This document shows, piece by piece, positions 45,774 to 55,920 of a DNA stretch of 64,000 bases. A program made the translations under genes and the position numbers. This DNA comes from Anagrus nilaparvatae (taxonomy: Eukaryota; Arthropoda; Insecta; Hymenoptera; Mymaridae): contig JAKSXM010000263.1 in assembly GCA_022575985.1 (NCBI GenBank), positions 7,544,001 to 7,608,000 on the forward strand, given 5' to 3'. A model generated the notes under the pieces. It saw only the letters and a program-made list of their open reading frames with translations, did not search any database and was not told the origin of the DNA. Each line of letters opens with the position of its first letter. Within the stretch, counting starts at the first letter, position 1.

Positions 45774-46660
45774 TTAATTTATTATCAATCGAAATACATC
45801 TAATCTGAAATCTGCTAATTGCTCTTTTGAAGGAACCCACTGAACTTCTACAAAACCATCTTGAAGATAATCTTTAAGGTAATCAGTATGCACATCTATC
45901 ATATGACGAAATCTATTGTTACCAATTGTTTTAGTATTATCTACAGCTGCCAAATTATCACACAAAATAATGAAGGGTTTTGAAGGAGGTTTTATCTTTA
46001 ATTTCAATGAATTGAATAACGCCATAATTTCTCTATTAGCATATCTCATCGCTATGTACTCGGCTTCACAAGTAGATAATGAAACACACGTTTGCTTTCT
46101 GGTTTTTTAATTGATAGAGTCACCATATCATTTAATTACAAATCCACACGTCCTTATAAAATTTTTACAGTCTGCAAAACTTGCATCTGAAAAACTTTGT
46201 AATTTATTCCCTTTTCCTAAGTATCTTAACCCTAAAGATTTTGTTTTTGAGATAACGGACAACTCGTATTACCAAGCCTTAATCATCATCTGTAGGATTT
46301 ACTTAATGTCTACTCAAAAAATTAACAGAATACATGATGTCAGGTCTGGTAATATTTGCTAAATATGACAAAGATCCAACAGCTTCTCTGTATAAAGCAT
46401 TTTATTTGTCTTAGTTTTCTTAAGATTTTCTTTATTATTCGGCTCTTCTCTGTCTCTTCTTTTGCAACTTAAAACTTGTTGAATAACCATAGGACTTCTT
46501 TGTGAATGTATCACACTAAATCCAAATCTTTTCAACATCTTTTCTGTATATTCATCTTGATTTAATGTTGTTATAATTTCTTTTCTATTTCTTTCTATCA
46601 TTATTCCTAGAAAAACTTTAGGCTCTCCCAAATCTGTCATTTCAAATTCTTTGCTTAAAC
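45774..46660 (-). pseudogene. Copia reverse transcriptase/RNase H fragment
   Basis: 46640-46359 encodes the C-terminal reverse transcriptase blocks MTDLGEPKVFLGIMIERNRK and a TP/SP-MV-type motif. 46049-45790 encodes RNase H (ILCDNLAAVDN, then VQWVPSKEQLADF). Frames are broken between them. It is a different copia lineage from the complete element, though similar. The upstream rest of pol is replaced by satellite sequence; an integrase fragment in the same orientation follows at 48690-49190. Confidence 0.85.
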
Positions 46661-46679
46661 TTTGTTTAACCTATTAAGG

Positions 46680-47168
46680 CCTAACCGACTTTTCTTGAAC
46701 ATTTTTTTTTGGTAATAAACACTGCATATTTTAGGCTAAAAATCTCACCTAGGAAGTAATTCAGGTTGTTTTTTTCATTTCCTGAGTCCGTTTTTTGATA
46801 CAACTCCTACGAAACGAGATATCAACCCCTATAGTGGGGTAAATTTTCAAAAAATTCTTAAAGAAACTTAAGTTCTTCCCAAATTCAAAAAAGTTTTTAT
46901 TTAGCAAAAAAAAATTATTACTAGAATTTAAAAGTTAAAAGTCAAATAAGCATTGACAAGCCATTACAACCCTCCCTAGGCGTCTCTTCAGTAAGCAAAG
47001 GGGTGGGTTTTATAAATAAATGAAACGTTGAATATTTTTCGCTAAAAATCTCAGCTATCGGTATTTTGAGTCGCTCATTTCATTTCTAGGGCCTCTTTTT
47101 AGCTACAACCCAACGTAATGAGATATCCACTTCTAAAATGTGGTAAATTTTAAAATAATTCTCAAAGA
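46680..47168. repeat. Satellite monomers, about 270 bp, left part
   Basis: Two monomers sharing a tacaa-ctcctacg/ccaacg block, an attttgagtcgctcatttca block, and gaaactt near the end. They continue at 48428-48690 on the other side of the LTR-like insertion, with a third monomer start at about 48520. Confidence 0.7.
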
Positions 47169-47172
47169 AACT

Positions 47173-48427
47173 TGTAATGTGGCTATTTCCAAATTTGCGG
47201 AAATAGACACATTATTGTAAATATCTGATTTTTTATCATTTTATAACTTCGTGTTCGCGGGACTTACCAATCTATATCATATAAGCTGAAAAGAGAAAGA
47301 GAATAATATACTTTAAAATCGGGGTCGGGGGAATATTATAGCGAAAAAGAGATAGAGATATATATGATTTAAACACAAGTGGAATTGAAACAGATTTTAT
47401 TTAACTAAACACAAAATCAAAAATCATACTTTTATTCAATTAATTATTACAAAAAAATACTTATTTTCTAACAACAATATTTATTTATCACTGTCTTTAT
47501 CATAATCATAAATTCACAGCATCTAAAATAATCATTAAATTCACTGTCCTTTATCATAAATTTATAAACTTTTCCCGTCGCGACACACACATATAATACA
47601 CACGAGGAGTTCCGGGCTTACCTTTATCGCCGAAATTAAACTGCTGAAGATATAATCTATGGCTGCCATTTTCGATGATATCTGGTACTGCTCAAAATTC
47701 TTCTCTTTCCATAATTTCTAATATGGAAACGTGACCAATAATATGCCGGCGCGAATTCACAATTCTTTTTATATTTTCTAATCACTTAATTTCCTTCTTT
47801 TTAAAATTGGATTCCAAAGATACTTATCTTTTCTAGGATATCAAACTTCACTGTTCAAAAATAAATGTTCACTTATTCAATTTCAAAAATACAGAATTAA
47901 TGAAAACTGTCGCGACGATAATTATAATTAAAATTATATAAGAAAACACGAGGGAACAGAATCTAAATTTGTCTTGTCCCTCGTTTATGTTTTCTAATAA
48001 TCACGAGTTTTCACTATAATCACCAATCACTGTCATATACGAAAATTCTTAATCACGACAAACAACTTGAAAACTTAATCAAAACTACTTGAATGTATGA
48101 TAAAAATAAACTGTTAATTAATGGCCGGCGACATGCGTTTTCGTGAGTTATCAAAAACGTGACCTATTTTTAGAAGGGTCCGTCGCCGAATATCGTCCTC
48201 GCTGGTCACTTAAGCCGCGTTGTCGATCGGCTTCTCTCCCTTCTCCTTTTCTTATCTAGTTCTTCACGGCTTTTATTAATTATCTATGTGTGCGTGTGTC
48301 GCTAATGTCACCTATATTATTAATCAAACTATAACTTATATTTAAAAATCTCGCGGCTTTTCATTAATTTTAAATATTTTATGTAAAATAAAATATACTT
48401 AATTTTAGCGTTTGTAACCACGTTACA
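47173..48427. mobile_element. Solo LTR-like insertion, 1255 bp
   Basis: It begins TGTAATGTGG and ends CCACGTTACA, so it has TG..CA ends within a 10-bp imperfect inverted repeat. The 4-bp duplication AACT flanks it (47169-47172 and 48428-48431), and the satellite monomer closes when it is removed. There is no ORF of note. A 4-bp duplication suits a gypsy- or BEL-type LTR. A non-autonomous DNA element is the alternative. A diverged copy lies at 5222-5885. Confidence 0.7.
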
Positions 48428-48690
48428 AACTTTAGTTGTTTTCGAATGCAAAAAAAGTTATTTAACAAAAAAAAAAAATTACTACCAGGACTCCCAAGAA
48501 AAGGTTATGGTTAAGGTTAGTCATTACAACTCTCTCTGGGGGTGTCTTTAGTAAGCAAACGGGTGAGTTTTATAAAAAATGAAAGATTGAATATTTTGGG
48601 CTACGAAACTCACGTATTAGGTATTTTGAGTCGATCATTTCATTTCTGGGGCCTCTTTTTTACTACAACCTCTACGAAATGCTATATTCC
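48428..48690. repeat. Satellite monomers, right part
   Basis: Continues the array split by the LTR-like insertion; shares attttgagtcgatcatttca and ggcctcttttttactacaac with the left part. Confidence 0.7.
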
Positions 48691-49190
48691 ACATGTTTTC
48701 AGGTAATTTTCTTTTGAAGGCTCTTATTAAATCTTTCTAAAGTACCATTATGTTGAAGAGTATCAGGACATACTAATTGTAGCTCTGCTCCATATTTTTC
48801 TAAAACTTTCTTTCTTTTACAGTGTATACACCAGTATATTCTTTACCTAGATCTCTTCTTATATAACAAAATTTTGCATCTCGACCTAATAAATTTCTTG
48901 TACTTTTAATAAATGCATCTAAACACTCTCTTGTCTCATCTTTAGTTTTCATGGGAAATATCATAGCTAATTTTGAATAATCATCAATAAAAACAGAGAT
49001 ATAACGATATCTCTTAGGAAATGTAATAGGAATAATAGGACCCATAATATGTCAATGAACTATTTGAAGGAATTCACTTGCTCTTAATCGCACCGTTTTA
49101 AAAGGTAATTTATTTAATTTAGCAATCAGACAAATTTCACACTCTAAAATTCTCTTATCAAATTTCACATCATTCAGTAGGGTGAGCTTA
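48691..49190 (-). pseudogene. Copia integrase fragment
   Basis: Minus-strand frames encode the zinc-binding end CEICLIAKLNKLPF and, after a break, the catalytic core [28 protein letters not shown]. The aspartate usually found before GKEY-type sequence is retained in [10 protein letters not shown]. Stops separate the frames. The rest of pol to the left is missing up to 46660. Confidence 0.85.
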
Positions 49191-49735
49191 TAGGACTCTA
49201 GCAAATACTTGTAAAAAAAGGTACTTGAGATGCATTCAAGGGTAAGTAATTGATGGTACTTGAAACTGTACAAAGGGTGCACTTGACCGTGACTAATGAG
49301 AGCGGGCCCCATATATTTAAAGGACCCTTGAAACTGTCTCAAGTGCAATAGCATTTAAGGGTTAATGACCTATATAGGGAATTACTTGAAACTGTCTGTA
49401 TCTGTTTAAGTGTGAATAATTATAGAGTTCCATATTGTTGGGCGTATTTTTAATCGTTTGATCAAGTGATTGTGGGATGTATACAAATTTTTTATACGTT
49501 AGGTGGTGGGGGTTGTTATGCGCCAACGCCCAATATTTCGTAATTACTTTTAAATGAATGTTCTAAATTATTTTATAAGATTTCAAAATTTGTAATTTTA
49601 TTATTTAAGCAGTTTTGTTAATTATGTCAAATACCTCAGTTTTATCAGCAAATATTTTTATAAATTAATAAGAATTACCAAATGTCGCAAACATATTTGT
49701 CAATATTATAAATAAATTGTCCTCATTAGATTAAA
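49191..49735. repeat. Degenerate 'acttgaaactgt' repeats, then AT-rich sequence
   Basis: tacttgaaactgtc-like blocks recur at about 49257, 49327 and 49383, interspersed with gggcccc and ggaccc blocks; the frame at 49052-49354 that runs through them is not a gene. From 49440 I see nothing coding. Confidence 0.4.
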
Positions 49736-49772
49736 TATAAAAGGATGTAAAAATTATAAAAGTCAGTTCAGT
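49736..49772 (+). promoter_or_regulatory. TATA-initiator core promoter of the RING gene unit
   Basis: TATAAAAGG at 49736-49744 and the arthropod initiator TCAGT at 49763-49767 (repeated at 49768-49772) place the TATA box 29 bases before the initiator A, the standard spacing. Such an arrangement is unlikely by chance even in AT-rich DNA because of the TCAGTTCAGTCCGC block. It lies about 250 bases upstream of the first RING frame. Confidence 0.6.
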
Positions 49773-49872
49773 CCGCTTTTTAAAATTAATCTGTAAAGTT
49801 AGTTTTTAGTAAATAAATTATTTTTGTTTAAATTCGGAATTTAAGTGTTCATTATTTAATCTCCAATACTAA

Positions 49873-50006
49873 ATGAGTAAGTAAATTAATTTAATTTTTA
49901 TCTAATTTATCAATCATAACCACTAGATCATATCCTAACTAATAATAAATAATTATGATTTTATTATCATAACAGGGTAGTTCCATAGTTATATTTCTTT
50001 TTTCAG
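49873..50006 (+). other. Predicted first intron of the RING gene unit
   Basis: The donor GTAAGT follows AATGA near 49873. The acceptor is a pyrimidine tract ttatatttcttttttcag at 50006. Both are strong consensus sites, and the first RING frame begins directly after the acceptor. Confidence 0.5.
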
Positions 50007-50014
50007 TTATGTTA

Positions 50015-50192
50015 ATAATGTCTGGCGAATGTGTATGGTGGAGTTTGTCTAGAGCAATTTAAAAACGTGAGGGTACTTGATGCATGCAAACATAAATTTT
50101 GTTTTAAGTGTACATCAGAGTGGATAAAAAAAACCCGAGTTTCCTTTTTGTCGAAGAAAATTTGAAGATTTTGATATTGTGATTTTTTTGGT
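50015..50192 (+). pseudogene. First RING-finger copy, frameshifted
   Basis: After ATGTCTGGCGAATG the frame shifts by an indel. The next frame then reads VCLEQFKNVRVLDACKHKFC and a CTSEW block, clearly parallel to the two following RING copies. A second frame change precedes PFCRRKFEDFD; the residue that should be the seventh zinc ligand is Phe. It is therefore non-functional as it stands. Confidence 0.7.
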
Positions 50193-50197
50193 ATGAA

Positions 50198-50397
50198 GTG
50201 GAGGGGATGGAGTTTTTGAAAGAAGAAGAAGAGTGTAGTGTTTGCCTGGATGTGTTTAAAGACGTTGCTACTTTAGACTCGTGCACACATAAATTTTGTT
50301 TTGTATGTATTTTTGAATGGTCAAACATTAAGCCCGAGTACCCGTATTGTAAGAGTAAATTTCAATCGATTACTCGTTTTGTTGAGAGTCTTAAAAG
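50198..50397 (+). CDS. RING-finger exon (second copy), Topors-like
   Basis: The frame starts ATG 50210 (50198 upstream is also possible) and encodes a C3HC4 RING: ECSVCLDVF, LDSCTHKFCFVC, FEWS, PYC. The Cys expected before PYC is Tyr (EYPYC), so one zinc ligand is missing. The spacing and the FEW/SEW block resemble Topors and herpes ICP0-type RINGs, which act as E3 ubiquitin (and for Topors also SUMO) ligases, mainly nuclear. The contiguous frame stops at 50401, but AAAAG|GTAAGG at 50397/50398 is a splice donor and the frame continues in the next exon. Confidence 0.7.
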
Positions 50398-50464
50398 GTA
50401 AGGTTAATTATTGACGATCCATTTGATTATGAAATTCCTGAGTTATTGGATTTTATTAATTTAG
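50398..50464 (+). other. Predicted 67-nt intron between the RING exons
   Basis: Donor GTAAGG; acceptor ttttattaatttag at 50464. Splicing keeps the frame: the split codon AG|A encodes Arg and the next codons are Ser and Leu, leading straight into the frame of the third RING copy. Confidence 0.65.
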
Positions 50465-50720
50465 AAGTTTGGTACGTAAATTTGATGAGCCGGTTACCGT
50501 ATCAGGAAAATTTAATTGTGGATGTATAATTACTTTGATGGAGGGTGATTGTTGCGTTTGTCTTGCTCTATTCAAAGACGTTGCAACACTGGACTCATGT
50601 AAACATAAGTTTTGCTTCAAATGTATATCAGAGTGGTCAACAACGAAGCTCGTGTGTCCGTACTGTAAGAGTGAATTTAAATCGATTGCTCAGTTTCTTG
50701 ATGTTCAGATTCGGAGATAG
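50465..50720 (+). CDS. RING-finger exon (third copy), all eight ligands present
   Basis: Begins at the acceptor and reads SLVRKFDEPVTVSG, then a short linker with CGC and the RING CCVCLALF, LDSCKHKFCFKC, SEW, CPYC. All eight C3HC4 ligands are present. It ends RR-stop at 50718-50720, perhaps genuinely or because of a mutation, since a further acceptor lies at about 50809. With the preceding exon it would give a protein with two tandem RINGs, an uncommon layout. A ligase role is inferred from the RING alone. Confidence 0.7.
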
Positions 50721-50809
50721 AAATGTTACAGTACGTAATTTTAGCTCCTGAATTTTATTACTCGATAAGACCGCGACCACGTATTGATTGATTTTTAATT
50801 ACAGTAGTG

Positions 50810-51161
50810 AGGGCGAGGAGGAGTAGGAGGACGAGAAGTACATTTATGATAATGTTTGCGAATGCGAAAGCTGTTGACCCAAAACCAATAGTTCTGTAGA
50901 ATCTGATACTTAAAATTTTCAAAAATCATAGTGTATGTAAAAGCAGAATTTATGAAAGAAGAGAAAGTATTAAATCGTCTTTCCGGTTTAATTAACGATC
51001 AATCGAGTCTCGATCGATTTGTCGAACTTTGCGATGACGTTTTTAACCGATTGCTGCAATATTTTGCAGAGGAATATGCGCCAATGGGTGTTAAATTTTG
51101 TTTAGAATCTCAAATGTACAGAATGATATATAAGAAATTTGTCGTGTTTGGTGGTAAATAA
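50810..51161 (+). pseudogene. Downstream frames of the RING unit: acidic segment and helical ORF
   Basis: After ttttttaattacag (50809) a frame encodes an acidic SEGEEE, one in-frame TAG, then EDEKYIYDNVCECESC. From 50931 a 76-codon frame (KEEKVLNRLSGLINDQ, later VELCDDVFNRLLQYF) is predicted helical and ends at 51161. I recognise no domain in it. It matches the kind of N-terminal sequence that precedes the block at 51748-52098, but that is inference. Confidence 0.4.
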
Positions 51162-51747
51162 ACACAGATAAATAAGGATATTCTTATCCGGGCTTAGCCT
51201 GTTGGCTAAACTCATTTACTGGTGACACGAATTCAAATAATTAAGTCCTTTTATTATTAAAATGCTGGTTTATTGACTTATAATATGGCTGGCCATGCTT
51301 AGATCTCTTAATTAGAGGTAGAGAGAATCCTGAGTACAAGTTAGTCTCTTGATTTGATAGTTTATCTGTTCTAGCTTCAGTCAGTTCTGTCTCTCAGGAA
51401 CTTTTGTGAAATTTTTTAAAGGGTTTGCGTTCTGGGAATTGAGGAGAAGACAAATGCGCTTAATTGGCTTATCGAGGAAAATGTAGTGTCCTTAGTAACA
51501 GTATCTCTAATCATTGGTAATTAGTCTGTTAAGGCGTATGATGGGGGCGGCCTTAATTCTTTCCTAGTACTTCGTGTGAGGTCTTATTAAGCACTTTCTT
51601 GCACGTGCGGTTTCTCGGAATGATGGTGCTGATGAAGCATTTTTATTTATAATATCATATTATTTTATTTCTAATAATTCTGTCTAGACGTAATTCTTGG
51701 TAATTTATATTTAACCATTTTGTACCTAACGGTACAAATTATGTGTT
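51162..51747. other. Intervening sequence between two frames: intron or insertion
   Basis: 586 bases without ORF, GC-richer than its surroundings, starting with ataaggatattcttatccgg and ending with a perfect 8-bp hairpin tttgtacc-taac-ggtacaaa (51718-51737). ttttgaag at 51753 could be an acceptor, but no donor in the matching phase is evident. A short retroelement insertion is equally possible. Confidence 0.35.
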
Positions 51748-52098
51748 TTGAAGAGAAAATCGAACTCAGCAGTTGCTCACTCAATTTTTCAAAGTAGAAT
51801 TCGTACAGGCTTAGTTGCAGATCTTCGAAATGTAGATATAAATATTTTTCTGGATGCATCTGAGAATGTGATTTGTAACTTTGTTGAAGAAGCTATGAAG
51901 GAGTTGAAAAATATAAAAATGAATGTAGCTTTTTATGGTGATTTTGAATAAGCGGATAAAATTGAAGAAAAAAAATTTGCTGTAAAGTATACAGAAATTT
52001 TTAGAACCAAGAATTTAAACAGATGGTTTAAAAGAAGAAATTTTGGCTGCGATAGATGATTTTGATGTTCAGCGTGAAAGTAGATGGGCATTTAGGAG
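51748..52098 (+). pseudogene. N-terminal block of a large element-borne protein family, broken
   Basis: The frame begins after ttttgaag and encodes AHSIFQSRIRTGLVADLRNV and then FLDASENVICNFVEEAMKEL. After a TAA at 51949-51951 and one frameshift near 52030 it encodes EEILAAIDDFDVQRESRWAF. It ends at a consensus splice donor, AG|GTAAGG at 52098/52099. From memory this order (helical block, then a D/E-F-x-x-R-x-S-x-W block near a conserved splice site) occurs at the N-terminus of large arthropod proteins that continue into a viral-type family B DNA polymerase; no polymerase is present here. The Helitron edge at 52125 follows the donor. Confidence 0.4.
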
Positions 52099-52124
52099 GT
52101 AAGGACTAAATTTATAAGCATTAA

Positions 52125-52307
52125 CTAGCTGATTGGCCTCGCTACGCTCGGCAGAATGTGACAGTAATTTTGAACATTTAACTATCACACTATCCGTTGA
52201 TGTCTAAAAATAAAAAATATTGCTGCGCGAAATTAAAATAATTTTTGTTTTTCATTTAAAAATTGTTTAAAAAAATATTTTAATCATAAAATCCTATCAT
52301 ATATATA

Positions 52308-52351
<44 letters not shown>

Positions 52352-54890
52352 TGAAATAATCGAAAAAATTGATTATTTTTAATATTATTCAGCACTAATT
52401 TATGAAGAGCTGTATGGACGAAAATACATGAAAGTTGTTTTAAATTAATTTTTAAAGAAATATCCCCAGCCGTTTTTTTAATTTTTAAAAAATATTCAAA
52501 AGATTTTGAGATATCAAACTCAGAAGTTAGAGGTCGAAAACATAAAAAAATTTCATTTTTCATTTCTCACTAACACTGATTTTTCTCAAGATCTAAGAGG
52601 TCTTTTGAGACGAAATTAAGTTCAGATTAATCCTTGGAAAAAATGCTATCAATGTCCGTTTGTTTTTTTTTAATTTGAGCTCTCGGTTCAGAGTTACAAC
52701 TGTTTGAAGCTAAGAAGTTAAAATTTAAAAACTCAAAAAGTTGTCATTTTTGCCACTTGATAACTTAAAATGGTTTGTATCAAAATGTAAAAACTTAATT
52801 GCTTTGTATTTATTAAGAGCTTTTCTAAAACCAATTTTTTTTGTTTTTTATTTAATGCATTCATTAAAGAGAAATAGCAAAAAAACGAATTAAAGTCAAT
52901 TTTTTTGAATTTTTGGGTTTTTCATGTTTAAGACAGCCGATATCCAATTTCTTATTCGATGAAATTTTTCAAATTTTTTCATATATAAAACACCCGACAA
53001 TATAGATTGAAATATTTGAAATATTTTCATGTTGTAGACATGAAATGTTGTAATTTCAATTGTTTTTATGCAATAATAGCATTGAATTATTAGTATTGAA
53101 TTCAGTAAAATATACCCAACTTAAATGTTTTCGCATATTGTCCTCTTTTATAGAAATGTTGTAATTTCAATTGTTTTTATGCAATAATAGCATTGAATTA
53201 TTGGTATTCAATTTAGCAGAATATGCCCAACTTAAATGTTTTCGAATACTATCCTGTTTTATAGAAATGTTGTAATTTTAATGGTTTTTATGCAATAATA
53301 GCATTGAATTATTAGTACTGAATTTAGCAAAATATAACCCACTTAAATGTTTTCTAATACTTTCCTGTTTTATAGAAATGTTGTAATTTTAATGGTTTTT
53401 ATGCAATAATAGCATTGAATTATTAGTATTGAATTTATCAAAATAAACCCCACTTAAATGTTTTCAAACATTGACCTCTTTTATAGAAATTTTGTAATGT
53501 AAAATATTCCTATGCAATGTTAGCATTGAAATATTAGTATTGAATTTAGCAAAATAAACACCATTTTAAATATTTTCCCCTGTTTTATAGTAAACTTGTA
53601 ATTTCAATGTTTTTAAGCATTGATAGCATTGAAATTTTAGTATTGAATTTAGCAAATTTGCCCCACTTAAATGTTTTCGTATACTGTCCTGTTTTATAAC
53701 ATTGAATTATTAGTATTGAATATAGCAAAATATACCCCACTTAAATGTTTTCGAATATTGTCCTCTTTTATAGAAATGTTGTAATTTCAATTGTTTTTAT
53801 GCAATAATAGCATTGAATTATTAGTATGCAATTTTGCAAAATAAACACCACTTAAATGTTTTCGAATACTATCCTGTTTTATAGAAATGTTGTAATTTTA
53901 ATGGTTTTTATGCAATAATAGCATTGAATTATTAGTACTGAATTTAGCAAAATATACCCCACTTAAATGTTTTCTAATACTTTCCTGTTTTATAGAAATG
54001 TTGTAATTTTAATGGTTTTTATGGAATAATAGCATTATATTATTAGTATTTAATTTATCAAAATAAACCCCACTTAAATGTTTTCAAATATTGACCTCTT
54101 TTATAGAAATTTTGTAATGTACAATATTTTTATGCAATTATAGCATTGAATTTTTAGTATTGAATTAAGCAAAATAAACACCATTTTAAATTTTTTTTCC
54201 TGTTTTATAGTAAAGTTGTAATTTCAATGTTTTTAAGCAATGATAGCATTGAAATATTAGTATTGAATTTAGCAAATTTGCCCCACATAAATGTTTTCGA
54301 ATACTGTCCTGTTTTATAACATTGAATTATTAGTATTAAATTTAGCAAAATATACCCCACTTAAATGTTTTCGAATATTGTCCTCTTTTATAGAAATGTT
54401 GTAATTTCAATTGTTTTTATGTAATAATAGCATTGAATTATTAGTATTCAATTTAGCAAAATATAACCCACTTTAAATTTTTTTCCCCTGTTTTATAGAA
54501 AAGTTGAATTTCAATGTTTTTCAGCAATGATAGCATTGAAATATTAGTATTGAATTTAGCAAAATAAACACCACTTAAATGTTTTCGATTACTGTCCTCT
54601 TTTATAGAAATTTTGTAATATAAAATATTTTTATGCAATGATAGCATTGAAATATTAGTATTAAATTTAGCAAAACATACCTCACTTAAATGTTTTCAAA
54701 TATTGACCTCTTTTATAGAAATTTTGTAATGTAAAATATTTTTATGCAATGATAGCATTGAAATATTAGTATTTAATTAAGCAAAATAAACACTACTTTA
54801 AATTTTTTTCCCTGTTTTACAGAAAAGTTGTAATTTCAATTGTTTTTATGCAATAATAGCATTGAATTATTAGTATTGTATATATGAAAG
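52125..54890 (-). mobile_element. Helitron-like non-autonomous element carrying a minisatellite
   Basis: The left edge A|CTAGCTGATTGGCCTCGC equals that at 11199 and represents a minus-strand 3' terminus. 52130-53030 is AT-rich non-coding sequence with a (TA)n tract at 52297-52347. The rest is the tandem array described separately. The 5' end to the right could not be placed; 54890 is only the end of the array. Confidence 0.55.
53035..54890. repeat. Minisatellite array, about 120-bp unit with a 620-bp higher-order repeat
   Basis: About 16 units, each with cctgttttatagaaatgttg, taatttcaattgtttttatg, caataatagcattgaa and accccacttaaatgttttcg. A variant unit with ctgttttataacattgaatt occurs at 53690 and 54310, exactly 620 bp apart, and the surrounding units match in order, giving a higher-order repeat of about five units. 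The short frame at 54453-54647 is not a gene. Confidence 0.9.
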
Positions 54891-55312
54891 CTTCATAAAA
54901 TTTCAATCGTTCGTTTTAATTATGAAATAATAAAAATTTTCTAAAAAAATATTTTATTGCAAAAGTCATATTGATTGTCAAAAATTTTATGAAAATATCT
55001 TAAAATTTCATTCTTTTGTTTTAATTAGGAAATAATAAAAATTTGCAAAAAAATTATTTTATTGCAATAGTCATATTGATTGTCCAAAACTTAATAAATT
55101 TCCAATCTATATTTTACTTCGTTTTATATATGAAAACTTCACAAAATTTCATTCGTTTGTTTTAATTATGAAATAATAAAAATTTTTTAAAAAAATATTT
55201 TATTGCAAAAGTCATATGTATTGTCCTAAACTTTAAATTTCCAATGTATATTTTACTTCATTTTATATATGAGAAGTTCATAATATTTCTAATTCTTTTG
55301 TTTTAAATATGA
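54891..55312. repeat. Second tandem repeat, period about 110-140 bp, three copies
   Basis: tatatgaaaacttcacaaaa, tatgaaataataaaaatttt and attgcaaaagtcatattgat blocks recur three times with variable spacing. Joins the minisatellite to the inverted-repeat element. Confidence 0.7.
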
Positions 55313-55889
55313 AATAAGAAATTTTATGGCCTAAGCTAAGTAAAAATTTAATTTAAGCAAAATTATAAATTCCTAATATATTATAACTTTTGGGCCACTA
55401 ATGTTGTGAGATGAAATTATATATGGCCTAAGCTAAGTAAAAATTTAATTTAAGCAAATGTATATTACAAAATACTGATACTGATTAAATTAATAATGTT
55501 TTTAAAACTTTAATAAATTAAAGTATAATTAAAACTAAGTTAAGTCTTGTTGTTTCCTAATCACAAGCTCTTCTGAATTTGAAGTTTTTGAGTCCAGAAA
55601 ATAAGGTTTTTAAGATTAAAATTTATTTGATTTCCTTACAATATTCCTAATGGATCTACTTTTTACATATAATTCAACTTTCGGCCCATAAATGTTGTGA
55701 GATGAAATTTTATGGCCTAAGCTAAGTAAAATTTTATTTCAGCAAAAATATTAATTCCTAATAAATATACTATAACTTTTGGGCCATAAATGTTGTGAGA
55801 TGAAATTATATGGCCTAAGCTTAGTAAATTTTTATTTCAGCAAAAGTTTACAGTAAATAGATAATTTTTCTTATACAGTGCTGTACTTT

Positions 55890-55893
<4 letters not shown>

Positions 55894-55920
<27 letters not shown>

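Noticed and set aside
53035..54890. CRISPR-like regular repeats
   Set aside because: Units are about 120 bp with no unique spacers, vary by substitution and have a 620-bp higher-order period; this is a minisatellite in a eukaryotic genome.
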